A DNA stretch of 64,000 nucleotides, from assembly GCF_945859685.1 (NCBI RefSeq), contig NC_079148.1, positions 32,065,946 to 32,129,945 of the forward strand, written 5' to 3'. Source of the DNA: Eupeodes corollae (Eukaryota; Arthropoda; Insecta; Diptera; Syrphidae). This document shows positions 24,301 to 35,327 of this stretch, piece by piece (the first letter of the stretch is position 1; every line of letters starts with the position of its first letter). A model generated the notes under the pieces. The model worked only from the letters and a program-made list of their open reading frames with translations, searched no databases and had not been told where the DNA came from. Both the position numbers and the translations under genes were made by a program.

Positions 24301-27300
24301 AGCGCAGTAAAATTGTTCAAACATTTTGAATGATAACCTTCACTTTCACTTATTGGATTCAACTTCACTTTACATCCAACCAAATTATTGGCTTGACGAA
24401 TTTTCAAAATTCCAAGACATTTATCTAAACGTTCTTGATTGAATAAAATTATTTTGTCTTTTTTTCCACCACAAAAAACACAAACTTTTTTAACATTAGC
24501 CATCGCACCAAATTTCTTAACACTTCTATTATTTAGTAAAAAAGGAATCGTACTATAAGATAATAGCTCCCTTCATCGGTCTTTATATATAATAGAATTG
24601 AAAAAAAGCAATTAAAAGATCATTTTTTAACCCTTTTTAGGTAAAATATAAAAAATTATTTTTCCTTATTAATTTTTCTTGGAAAAAGAGCATTTAACCC
24701 TTTTTAGGTAAAATATGCAAAATAATTTTTCTCCATTACTTTTTATGGGCACCAATAAGGAAATAAGGTATAAAAAAATTTACTATGAAAATCAGCCAAT
24801 AAATGGTTTTTCCAATTATATTTTTTTTGCACAAGTATGAACTCAGGTATAAAAATAGGAAAAGGAAAGTATTCATTTGAAAATAAAAATGTTTCATTTA
24901 AAAATAAATATATTACTAGTGGCAATTCTTGTAAGGATTTCACAAATAAAAAATGTGAAATTAAGATTGCAATAATCTTATCAATGTGTGCCAGTTACGA
25001 CTTTTGCAAAAAAATACACATTACGTTTCGTTATGAAACAAAAAAAAAAATTAAGGGTGTTTTAGACCCATAACCACCCCCCCGCACCACTCTCAAATTT
25101 GTATGGTTTGATTTATATTAGTGCCAGAAATAAAAGTAGTTATTTTAAAAGAATTTCGTTTTGAATATATGGGTATCAAGAAACATATAAAAATGTGTTT
25201 GTATCCCATTTGCCCTTCTTTGTGCCCCTTTTTCTTATATTATTGTTATAAGATATAAAATTATGCAAAAAATATGCATATTTCTTGTATACATTTAGTT
25301 TCATAGCTGTTTAGATAAAATTAAATAATTAATAGATTAAAAAGGGTGTTTTTCCCCTCTTTGCCCCCTTTTTTGGAGTGGTATTAGACTTTTAGAGCTG
25401 ACATTATTTTTTCAGTGTTCTTTATTAAAAGGTCTACAAAATTCATCAAAACATTGTTTCTCTCCCAGATTTCTACCCAAAAACAAAATATTTTTGGATT
25501 GTATACAGTATGCGACAGTGCGACTATTTTCGATCCTGCCGGCGACTTCTCCCCGGGACGCAAGCGGCAGGCATTGTTTTTCCTCAATTTTAAATGTCAA
25601 ACTACCTATCTAAACATACTTCAGCCCTTATCACATATAACAATTTGACGGTTTTTTTTACAACTTTAGGTCAGCGGCAGGATAACTTCGCCCCACTGTC
25701 CAGGTGGCAGGCATGGTTTTTCTTTCTCAAGGCAGTGCCAACTAACGTTCTAGACCGGTTTCAAGTCTTATCATGTTAGACATGTGACCTCGGTTTTTTT
25801 ACAACTTTGAAAATTTTTTGCCACTTATTGCCCCACTGTTGAGGTGGCAGGCATCGATTTTGTTGATTACATTTGCCTAAACTACAGATAAAAAAATAAT
25901 TTAAGCGTTATCATCATTAACATTGAATAATGACGCTGGCTCCCGGGCTATAAGGGAGATAGAACCACTCAACCTCGGCGACGCAGATCAACAATTCCGC
26001 CCACCCGACCTTGACGAAGTGAAGATAGCTATATCTACACTAAAGTCAAAGAAAGCTGCTGGAGCTGACGGCATCGCTACCGAACTATTCAAAGCAGCAG
26101 GCGATGACTTGGTACGGAGCATGCACCAACTCATCTGCAAAATATGGTCGGAAGAAAACATGCCTGATGTGTAAAATCTCAGCATAGTGTGCCCGATACA
26201 TAAGAAAGGAGACCCTCTAAACTGCGCCAACTACACAGGCATCAGTCTCCTTAACATTGCTTATAAGATCCTCTCTGCCTTGTTAGGTGAACGTCTGAAG
26301 CCGTTCGTCAACAACTTGATAGGTCCTTATCAGTGTGGATTCAGACCAGGAAAGTCCACTATCGACCAAATATTCACAATACGTCAGATCTTGGAAAAAA
26401 CCCAGGTGCTTCAAATCGATACCCACCATCTCTTTATCGATTTTAAAGCCGCGTATGACAGCATCTATAGGGAAGAGCTCTACCGAGCAATGTCTAGTTT
26501 TGGCATGCCTATCAAACTTATCCGTTTGTCCAGAATGACGATGGAGAATGCACGCTGCTCTATCAAGGTCGGAAAAGATCTTACCGATGCATTTGATGTC
26601 AAAAAAAGTTTTAGACAAGGCGATGCACTGTCATGCGACTTCTTCAACATCGTTCTGGAAAGAATTGTGCAAAACTCAAGCTTAAAAAAAAAACTAGAGG
26701 CACAATCTTCCAAAGGTCCATCCAATTACTCGGATACGCCGATGATATTGACATAATTTGAAGATCAAAGCGTGATGAAGAATAACTTAGAAGGCAATTG
26801 AGAAGTAAAGTCCTCTCTCGAGCATGTAAAATCACCATCTATAAGACACTCATTATCCCGGTTCTCATTTATGGCGCTGAGGCCTGGACCCTGTCAAAGA
26901 AAGATGAGAGCGTCTTAGGCTGCTTCGAGAGAAAAATTCTTCGGGTGATTTTTGGTCCCGTACGCATAGATGGAGAATGGAGGAGAAGATATAACGACGA
27001 ACTGTACGGGCTGTACAGCGACACTGACCTAGTTAGCAGAATTAAAGTCCAACGGCTTAGATGGCTAGGTCATGTAGAGCGGATGGACATCAACGCTCCA
27101 GCCCGGATGGTCTTCGAATCCAATCCCGAGGGACGGCGCAATAGAGGAAGACCGCGACTCAGGTAGCGCACCCAGGCGGGAGAAGACCTCAACCAACTTG
27201 GCGTGCGAAACTGGAGACAGCTAGCTAGGGACCGAGCTGGCTGGAGACGCTTGTTGGTTGAGGCCCAGGTCTGCCCCGGACTGTAGCGCCACCTTAAGTA

Positions 27301-30300
27301 AGAGCAATTTGTTTTGCCGGTAATCAAAATTTATGGATTTTCCATTCGCACTAATAGAAGTGGCCTTCACCTCCTTTATGGCCGCCGGTTAAGTGTCATG
27401 ACTTTTGGATGGTAAGTGGTTTTAACAAGACGTTGCAACAAACTACACTACACCGCAAATTATGGCTCCACGGTGTGAGAAGATTCCTGTTCGGATATTA
27501 TCACATTTTGGCGACCAAGTGTCACATTAAATTTTATACACATTTAATCAAATAAGAGTATTTTTATGCTTTAACCATAAACATAAACATAATTTAAGTA
27601 GCAAAGTTTTGTAAACGTTTTTATGTCGCATTCAAATTAAATTAGTAACAAAATAGTGTCAAAAGTGTGTCTAATTTGAGTAAGTACTGTCAATTATAAT
27701 TTAGATCAGTTGACACATTTTTCTCCATGGTCACATCTTCTACACTATAAGCTTTCATTCATGTCACGTTAGTTAAAGGATATATTTACTTAAATTAGAA
27801 CTTTAATGCTGTTACAAATAATATAACATTTTCAACGACGAAAAATTGTCAGTCACATAATCTTGATTTAGATCCATTTCATTTTGTAAAAAAAAATTAA
27901 ATGACAGAGTTGTCTATAGCTACACATTCTTCATTTGTTGTATACAAAAACATCTCTGAATCTACACACTTTCATTCTGTACAACAAATTATAAAATATA
28001 AGGTAGACTTTTTCTTACAAAGTCACAGTTTAACTTTTAAGACACAAAATTGTAACTTTATCTCTTTTGTTATAAAACTTTTTTTAAACAGAATATGAAT
28101 GTCTTTTCTGTGACTTCAGGTTTCTCAACCTTGTAACAAAATGCTGCTGGCTTGTCGTTTCGGTGGTATCGACTACAAGTGTCAAGACATTTTTCAACCT
28201 ATTCTAACTGATGAAGGATTATGTTGTTCATTTAATGTTGTACATGCCGCTTTTATGTTTATCCATCGAGATAGTTTAAGGTTAATATTTTGTACCTTTC
28301 GCTGAAAAGTACCAACTATATCAATAACTTCCATTTACGTATAGTCCTGAACAAATAAATGATTCTCCCTTCTCTGATGGATCTGTTCCGGTTGATTGGG
28401 ACCCAGAAAGAGGCTATCCGAACTTAATGCCTCGAAGATTCTATCCACGAGTTGCTGCTGGAACGGGAGAGTCACTTGGATTTTCAGTTGTTCTTAATGT
28501 CGATTTGGAGGAATATTACTGTTCATCAGCTAGTGGACCTGGTTTTAAGGTGATTTGAAGCAAAACTTCTTTAAGTTCAAAATACATTAAAAGAACCAAC
28601 ATATGTATATACATTTTTATTTTAGATTTCCTTACACAGTCCAACAGAGACTCCTCAACTTCGTGAAACAGGCCTTCTGCTCCAACCTGGCTACGAAACT
28701 AAAGTACGCATCAATGCAGTAAAATCTGAAGCTGGCACAGGACTACGCTACATCCGTCGAAAACATCGCCAGTGTATTTTCAATGACGAATCCAAATTGA
28801 TCTACTATCGATTCTATACGAAACGTAATTGTGAAATGGAATGTGATGCCAAGTTGATGTATAAAAATTGTAATTGCGTCACATTTTACATGCCAAAAGT
28901 ATATCCTAATGTTAGCCGATGTGGAATTCGAGATAGACCGTGTGTTGAAGGCGTTATGCGTCGATCGCATGTTCGAGATGAACAGGAAATGGAATGTCAT
29001 GATTTTTGTCTACCGAGTTGTTTTGATTTGACATTTTTGCCCGATTTCTTCTCAGCTCCAATATCACATAAGGGATTTTCAATTCAAAGTCAATTGATTC
29101 AAAATATGAGCAATCAATATGCATCGCAGAATATTGCAGTGGTAAATATGTACTTTAAGGAGAATACGTTTAGGAGCAGTTATAAGCAACAGTTCATAGG
29201 GATTACTGATTTTTTATGTAAGTTGAAATAGGAATACAAAATTGTCTTAATGTGTATTAGATGAAGCATTTGTTTCTGAAATTAATAATAGAAACTCATG
29301 TTCATATACATTGCCAGAATTTTTATGATTCACTTGGTCAAAAACGCCCCAAAAGTGGGCGTGTAACAATAAATATTTGCATTTGTTGCATACATTTTAG
29401 ATTCCCTTTGATTCCTTTTAATTTGAGTCAAAAAACAACATAATATTATAAAAATGAGGGCGTGGCAGAACAATTTAATTATATTTAATTTTTATAGATA
29501 ACACCTTTCGTTTGTGAAATTTATGACTTTTAAAATTCTGAGGGCATCAAAATCCTTTTCAAGAAATATTGTTTTCCACATTCCGTCAAAAAAGCGAATC
29601 TTAAAAATGTATGACCTTTTGAAGTATTGGAAACGAAGCAAAAGTAATGAAATCGTTTACAAAATTAAAACTTTGAAGCTTTTTACAAAGGTGATAAAAC
29701 TGTCCACGAGATTTAACAGAAATGTATAATATTTTTGTTTCAAATTTTGCAATATTTTTCTATTAAAACTGAGGCCACAAAGACGAGTAACCCCCCATAA
29801 CAGCGAGTGAACCAAATTTTACTAATTGTGAAATTACTCCTCGTTTTTATTGCCCTGAACAATGACTTCGAAAAGTATTCGTTAGATGAAAAAGGACAAT
29901 ATCGAGTTATAGCTACTTAGAAAGATTAACTCGCTTGTATGGTAAATAACTAGAATCTTTGTAGGCTACATGAGTTGGCTGTATGTTATTCCATTCGTCA
30001 AATAAATTACTTAATTTGTACATTCTACAAATAATGACTATGTTCAAAAGATAATTTGAAAACATGATTAAGTAAGTCACTCGCTTGTCCCAAGGAGTTT
30101 ACTCGCTCGTCTGGTATTTTAATATTTTGTACTCGTCTTCACGCTGTTATACTCGCTCCTAGACTCATGGGCAAAATTGACTTTCGAAAATGTTACTATT
30201 TATACAAATTTGTGTGTTTGTTTTATTTTTAATTCGCTTGTGGACCTGGATTCAAGGTGTAAATAGAAGAATTTTGTTGTGTGACTACACCAACGATTGA

Positions 30301-31628
30301 TCACCGTGAGAAACTAACATTTTTTTCTGTTTGCAGCCAGCTACGCAGCAAGTAGTTGGCCAACCATTATAAAGACTTGGTACTCATTACTAAATTCGTT
30401 TCTGAACTTGCTTCAAAAAAGCATAACGAGTAAGATAAGTTTGTAAGCGGTCGCAACACGATTATGTAAGCCATCAAGCCAAAAACAACGAACATTTCAT
30501 ACAAGCCAGAAATAAACAACTAGTTTTTAACAATTGAAACATTTTAAAACTGGCGGCAAACAGAAATGTTGTTTACCAAGCAATACATACTTCACTCGCT
30601 TTTATCGCCTTAAAGTTATAAACACAGTTAGTGTTTTGTAAGTGTTTTTTACTCGATTGTGTGTACTCAAAGTTAATATAACGAGCGAGAAAATCTTATC
30701 AAATTTACTTTTTAAACTACCTAATCGATTCGTTTTTGAGTCACTAGTGACGTGATGGCTGGTGCGTTGTACTGTCATGCCAGAGGCCTTGCTTTCAAAC
30801 TCTGCCTGTGCCGTCTAAAGTTTTATCTTCACGGGTACTGTACTTTGCGAGGAATTCTTGTCATGAAAAGTGATTTCTCGAATTAGCCGTTCGGAATCGG
30901 CTTTTAACTGTACGTCCCCTCCATTTTTGAGAACATTACTCGCACATATGAATGGTTGAGAGTTGTAAGTCACTAGGCCCTAGTTCTGAAAGGACTGTTA
31001 CACCACCTAATTTATTTTTGTATTCTTCTCATTTCGAAGTCAAGCTATAGGGCTACCGGAATTGATAAGAATATTAAAAACTTAAGTTAATTTAAATTTA
31101 AAGCAACATTCTTCCAATTTTACTTTAGCAAACACTGGTGGCTTAATGGGACTGTTCATGGGCTTTAGTTTTATTTCACTGGCAGAATTAGTTTATTTCG
31201 CCTTCATGCGACCTTTTCACCGTTTTTTTCAGCAACGTGTGAACAAAAGTCCAACTATAATAAGAATTGTAAGTCACGAAAATACTAGTAATATAAAAAA
31301 TGTTTCATGTTTTCCTCTGATGTTCTGAAAATTATCGCATTTATTAACCCCTAATTTATAGGACGACCCTCAACCACGCCCAAAATCACAAACAAGACTT
31401 CAGCTACTAAAACCTCTCGATTACACCACCTTAAACAAACGAAACTACAATTATAGATCAAGATTAGTAAATCTATCATCGTCGTCATCATCATCGTCAG
31501 CACCGTTGCCGTCTGTGTCGTCGTTTATGTCGAATAAAGTAATTCCCACCAACAATTTGCATCAAAAACAACAACAGCAGCTACAAAATATTGGAACCAA
31601 TGCACAATCCTTGATGAGGAAGGACTAA
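18327..31628 (+). CDS. Pickpocket-type DEG/ENaC sodium channel subunit (proximal copy)
   Basis: Seven exons: 18,327-18,706, 18,790-18,898, 28,120-28,280, 28,345-28,549, 28,626-29,217, 31,129-31,268 and 31,362-31,628; all junctions are GT-AG and phase-consistent. The likely start is the ATG at 18,369 (603 aa), by comparison with the next gene; the in-frame ATG at 18,327 would add 14 residues. Numbering from 18,369: TLHGLKYI includes the gating His-Gly (31-32), TM1 is ~47-68, then FPAVTICNLNQ. The Cys-rich ectodomain has TDEGLCCSFN and FPRVAAGTG-type blocks, and TM2 has the selectivity motif GFS (480-482) within GGLMGLFMGFS. The tail is Ser- and Gln-rich. The family forms trimeric amiloride-sensitive Na+ channels in the plasma membrane of sensory, epithelial or tracheal cells; the ligand is unknown. 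Intron 2 is 9.2 kb and holds nested transposons. Confidence 0.9.
20539..21156 (+). repeat. Left terminal inverted arm of the 5.4-kb transposon
   Basis: Pairs with 25,333-25,950 in reverse complement without gaps. The first 20 bp are identical, ~20,559-20,674 is strongly diverged by substitutions only, and ~20,675-21,156 is nearly identical. The arm holds repeated ATGCCTGCC-type boxes near 20,635, 20,775 and 20,915 and repeated GTTGTAAAAAAACCG boxes. Small open frames that appear on both arms are a consequence of the repeat. Confidence 0.9.
21386..24503 (-). pseudogene. Transposon protein with zinc-finger modules and XPG/FEN-like nuclease signature
   Basis: Minus-strand exons: 24,503-24,211, 24,069-21,607 and 21,537-21,386, with introns of 141 and 69 bp. 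The joins are in frame. Exon 1 begins MANVKKVCVFCGGKK and has a C-x2-C ... YHSKC module. Exon 2 opens with a second one (KKCIFC ... ILYHAICC). The last third carries HEEADT, CSDTD and FHAFTGCDF, spaced like the acidic metal-binding residues of XPG/FEN/PIN nucleases, with an earlier FDEY. The final exon is acidic and ends DVLSSIFD. Two frame breaks, near 23,457-23,460 and 22,684-22,687, disable the large exon. As I recall relatives, they have more protein between the two halves, so the second break may also mark an internal deletion. The likely role was transposition; a nuclease activity is inferred. Confidence 0.75.
24624..24765. repeat. Short direct duplication upstream of the transposon gene
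   Basis: TTAACCCTTTTTAGGTAAAATAT occurs in two copies starting near 24,628 and 24,693, a period of about 65 bp, each followed by an AAATTATTTTTC-type tract. It lies just 5' of the transposon gene, so it may be promoter sequence. Confidence 0.55.
25333..25950 (-). repeat. Right terminal inverted arm of the 5.4-kb transposon
   Basis: Reverse complement of the left arm. In the inner ~480 bp only isolated differences were noticed, for example GGCACTGCC (read on the minus strand) against AGCACTGCC on the left. The outer ~115 bp, apart from the last 20, has drifted. Confidence 0.9.
29218..30746. other. Intron 5 of the proximal channel gene, 5' part, with ACTCGC motif cluster
   Basis: No coding exon is needed here, since exon 5 joins exon 6 in phase 1. 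Between about 29,780 and 30,690 the words ACTCGC, ACTCGT and their complements (GCGAGT, ACGAGT) recur about a dozen times, some within inverted pairs. No function is established. Confidence 0.4.
30747..31025 (+). repeat. tRNA-derived SINE, near full length
   Basis: The head reads GTGATGGCTGGTGCGTTG, resembling an A box, followed 30-odd bases later by a decayed B box (GCTTTCAAACTC) and TGCCTGTGCC. The body includes CACGGGTACTG and GCCGTTCGGAATCGGC. The tail is GAATGGTTGAGAGTTGTAAG, TCACTAGGCCC and a T-rich end. Related copies lie at 2101-2210 and, inverted, at 46,461-46,702. It ends about 100 bp before exon 6 of the channel gene. It is not a functional tRNA gene. Confidence 0.8.
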
Positions 31629-31754
31629 AAGGAAGTACCACCACCACTACCCATCTAACACCCACCTCGTCTATTTAGTCATATTAAAAGTACTTAACTT
31701 ATACACAAATTTTATTGTTGTCACACACTTTGCTGAAGTACATATTTTTTGTGC

Positions 31755-31760
31755 AATAAA
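31755..31760 (+). promoter_or_regulatory. Poly(A) signal of the proximal channel gene
   Basis: AATAAA lies 127 bp after the TAA stop at 31,628 and upstream of the promoter of the next gene. It is the only canonical signal noticed in the spacer. Confidence 0.6.
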
Positions 31761-31958
31761 GTAATGAATTTGCTGCAACAAAATGCATGTTGTTTATGTT
31801 TATCATGTTTTTGAAGTGATTGCTTGTTGCTTTGTCAACAAAACAATCCTGATTTTTCGCTAAGATAGGTTTGCAGCAATAGCATAGTAAAGGTACACAG
31901 TTTTTGACACCCGATTTGAAGAACGGATTTAAAATTTTTGAAATTAATTTTCAGTGAG

Positions 31959-31990
31959 TATTTAAGTCGGGGAGTTACGAGCACAGACTT
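31959..31990 (+). promoter_or_regulatory. Candidate core promoter of the distal channel gene
   Basis: TATTTAAG at 31,959-31,966 stands about 30 bp before ACAGAC and about 50 bp before the ATG at 32,011. That would give a short 5' untranslated leader of some 20-25 bases. Position and spacing fit an insect TATA promoter; the start site is not proven. Confidence 0.35.
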
Positions 31991-32010
31991 TAGTTGGAAA
32001 ATTAATCAAA

Positions 32011-35000
32011 ATGAGTGAGAAGCAGAAAAACGATGAAGAAGAAAACAGTACGTTCTATTTGGGTCTTAAGAAAAATCTTCGAGATTTTCTACAAAACTCA
32101 ACATTACATGGTCTTAAGTATATTGCTGATGAAAAGATTACAATTTTCGAAAGGTTATTAACATTAACATTTTTTTTTTATTTTAAGCAGTTTTTGTTAT
32201 AATTTTGAAAATTGTGTTTTGTTATTATTTTCAGATCTTTTTTTGGATTATCCTTTATTTTTGTTATTTTATGTTCTGCGTTTTTCATATCAAATATTTA
32301 CACAAAATGGAGTGAAACACCAATTATCATTACAACAAGTCCACAACCAACTTTTATAACAACTATACCATTTCCTGCTGTTACAATTTGTAGTTTAAAT
32401 AAGGCTTTGAAAAGTCGTGTTTTGCAACTTGACAAGTAAGTTTGGTTTAAATGTAATCTAATAACTAATAGTAACATTTTTGTGTTTTTAGTTCAACATT
32501 AAATTACACTCTACTAATGAGTCTTTGCGCTAAGAATTTTAAGGCAAATCTGTTTTTTGGTCAATTATCTTGGAAGAATTTCAAATTACTTCTTATGAGG
32601 GTGAGTTTATATTTCCAGTGTATTTGCCCAATTTTAATTAAATCATAAAATGTTTTGAATAAATCGTTTCACCTACTGAAAGTTAAACTTTCGGAGAAGG
32701 CTCCTTTCTTCATTATTTAACAGTTGCGTAGTTACTTTTCCTTAACTAACGAAAATTTCTTCATGTTAAGCAAATGCTCAAGTAAATTGATAATGATAAC
32801 ATAAAAATTAAGCAGATGCTGAATTGATAGGTTAGGTTTCTCCATATTCTTAGATATTTTTTTAATAAATGTTTAAACTGAAAAAAATATCAATTGATAA
32901 ATATCAATAAAAGTTTTGATTTTTTGACTTTGACTTTTTAATTATTAAAGTCTTCAAAGTTAAATATTTATTATCTACTATCAATCCTCATTCTCATGGG
33001 AAGTTAGTTTCCCTTAGAATATTGCAGTTGCCTCGAAATTATCTGATATCGTAAATTTGCCTCGAAATAAATGATTCTCCATTCCATTCAATGACAGTCA
33101 ATATTTGTAGGAGCTTTTTCCAATCCATTTTTTTTTCCGAGGAAAATTGCGAGCTAAAATTGCTTTTCAATGTCCAAAGGTTGGAAATATTTTGAAGGTA
33201 AACATAAATCCAAAATCTTAAGAATTTCTTAATGATAATAAGTCTAGGTGTTCTAGTGACATTGTCTCCATGATTAATTTCAAACACAGAGTCTGGCCAG
33301 ACATTTCACATTCGCTAGTACGACAACAGAACGAATCTCTGTAGTTGACAGGAAGTTGGGCATGAGGATTTTTAGAAGAGCATTTTTAAAAAATCAAAAT
33401 AAAGGAGTTTTCAATAAGATGTCTAATTAGTGGTCAGCTAATTGGACAGCTATCACTTTTGAAGAACGCAATTAGAAAAATGCTACTACAAGCAACAAAA
33501 CCATCGAAGTCTTGCAAGACACGGTTTTTGACCTTGTTATTTCTTGTAGACTTAACTTACTTTCATTTCAATAAAAATACTCTTAAAAACATTGTATTAA
33601 ATTACGGAAAATTATTACAGGTAGCTCAGCCATGTGATCAAATGCTTGCTTATTGTCGTTTTGGATCTAAACCTGAAGAATGTATTAAAATATTTAATCC
33701 TGTTTTAACTGACGAAGGACTTTGTTGTACATTCAATGCTCTCGATCCACATTTTCTTTTGAAAAATTATACGTAAGTTTTAAAGTGTAATCAATTTGAA
33801 AATATATATATTTTTTTAAGTTAAGCTATAGAGGTGTTCAAAAAATCAAGTAAACATAAAATCTCCTACTTTTGGAAGCACTTATTTTATAGTTTAAACT
33901 TAAAATTGCTTATGTTTAAAATAAATCGATATTTTATGAATCTATTTTTTTTTTCTTCAGGGAAACTGAACGCTTCGGCAAGAGTACTACAGACGACAAT
34001 ATTCCAATAGATTGGACTCCCGAAAAAGGGTTTAGTAATAATTTACCCTTAAAATTTTTCCCAAGAGTAGCTGCAGGAACTGGAAGCCAAATGGGTTTAA
34101 CGGTTGTATTAAATGCATCATCTTTTGAATATTATTGCAGTTCTTCGAAAAGTATTGGATTTAAGGTAAATGTAAATAGAAAAGTAGAACTTTACACTGT
34201 CAGTCAATTTGTTGCAATTTTACTGTGTCATATTATTAAAAATTAAATTTGTTTAACTGGTAACACTGTTATATTTCTACTCTGTAATATGACACTTTAC
34301 TGTCCAGGTTCTGGTACACAATCCCGCTGAACAACCAAAAATAAGCAATTTTGGCTTCCTAGTAACAGCCGGTCGTGAAAGTCGTGTTTCGATTGAGCCT
34401 CAATACCAAACAGCTGTGTCACAAGTTCGTGGAATCAGTACAAAAATACGTCAATGTTTGTTCTCCGATGAAGGCAATTTAAATTTCTATCGAACTTATT
34501 CCCGAAAAAATTGTCAACTCGAATGTGAAGCTCATATAATTTACAAACGTTGTGGATGTATTTTGTATTATCTTCCGAAAATTGATCCCGATACGAAAAT
34601 TTGTGGACCCAAAGACAATCAATGTTCGAAATCAGTACAAAGTGAAATTCAATCGACAAGTGGAAATTATTCGTGTGATTCATGTTTGCCGGCATGTTTT
34701 GAGTTGAGCTATAATCCGACGGTAACTTCTACCAAAATGGTCGATGGAGATTTTGAAACGAATGATGATTATCCAACGGAATTATGGACCGATATGGAGG
34801 ATGTTACAATAATTCATGTTTATTATTTGTCAAATGTTTTTCGAAGTACAACGAAGGGAGAGATTTTTGGATTTACTGAATTTTTGTGTGAGTTACTTTG
34901 TTTTGAAATTACATAATATATTTCAACGTGATGTAAATTCAAATTTCAGCTAATATCGGAGGTTTATTGGGACTTTTTATGGGTTTTAGTTTCTTTTCTG

Positions 35001-35327
35001 TAATTGAAATCTTGTACTTTATTGTCTTACGTCCGAATTGTGACCAAAGAACTAAGAAACGTCAAAAACGAAAGTCAGAAAGAAATGTAAGTTGTTATTT
35101 TGACAATCAATCTGAATACTAAGTAAGTTTTAATTTTCTTTTTATATGTATTCTAGCTTAGAAACAACAACAACGTCTGGATGACTCCTATTAAGGGCAG
35201 AAAACCAATCAGAAATGGTTTCGGAAGCAATTACCCTAAAAACAAAACAAATGCTTGGGATTCACATCAATTTTTTATCGGGCTTGATAATGAGCCGAAT
35301 GATGAAGTTTTTCCTTATATAAGTTAG
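32011..35327 (+). CDS. Pickpocket-type DEG/ENaC sodium channel subunit (distal copy)
   Basis: Eight exons: 32,011-32,153, 32,235-32,435, 32,492-32,600, 33,621-33,772, 33,961-34,165, 34,308-34,887, 34,950-35,086 and 35,157-35,327, giving 565 aa. All junctions are GT-AG and in phase. NSTLHGLKYI has the His-Gly pair at 33-34, TM1 is ~49-69, then FPAVTICSLNKA. The Cys-rich ectodomain includes TDEGLCCTFN, FPRVAAGTG and the run RKNCQLECEAHIIYKRCGC. TM2 contains the selectivity motif GFS (475-477) within GGLLGLFMGFS. Function by family: plasma-membrane sodium channel subunit. Six of the seven introns sit at the same place and phase as in the upstream gene, and two exon lengths are identical (109 and 205 nt), so the pair is a tandem duplication. 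The extra intron falls just before TM1. Confidence 0.92.

Larger units (their letters stand above)
20539..25950 (-). mobile_element. 5.4-kb DNA transposon with TAA target duplication (AcademX-like)
   Basis: The element starts TAGCCCGGGAGCCAGCGTCA at 20,539 and ends with its exact reverse complement at 25,931-25,950. It is flanked by TAA at 20,536-20,538 and 25,951-25,953. Deleting the element and one TAA rejoins the LINE coding frame as ...NSAV-REIEPLN..., so both borders are exact. The terminal arms extend 618 bp on each side (20,539-21,156 and 25,333-25,950). Position pairs sum to 46,489 throughout, so there is no indel between arms. A single minus-strand gene lies inside. A 3-bp duplication plus a nuclease-like protein fits the AcademX group; that label is inferred from family knowledge. 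Confidence 0.9.
19312..27310 (+). mobile_element. Decayed RTE-type LINE in intron 2, split by a DNA transposon
   Basis: The left part (to 20,535) carries apurinic endonuclease pieces: ICAHAPTDEKDEDTKDIFFE and KIVLGDFNAKLGRE, then NQIDHIAND and SDHYLVVAKVRL after a deletion. The right part (from 25,954) carries reverse-transcriptase blocks: LKSKKAAGADGIATELFKAA, CPIHKKGDPLNCANYTGISL, GPYQCGFRPGKSTIDQIF, HLFIDFKAAYDSIYREELY, RQGDALSCDFFN and a YADDIDII catalytic box. The C-terminal block RLRWLGHVERMD is typical of arthropod RTE elements. Several Trp codons have become stops and there are frameshifts, so it is inactive. It lies in the same direction as the host gene. Outer borders are approximate. 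Confidence 0.85.

Noticed and set aside
20536..25953. PIF/Harbinger transposon, because of the TAA duplication
   Set aside because: The encoded protein does not show a Harbinger DDE transposase or the Myb-like partner; the acidic signature and C2HC modules fit another group better.
30747..30830. Possible tRNA gene
   Set aside because: A and B boxes are present but no cloverleaf could be formed convincingly and the sequence continues into a SINE body.
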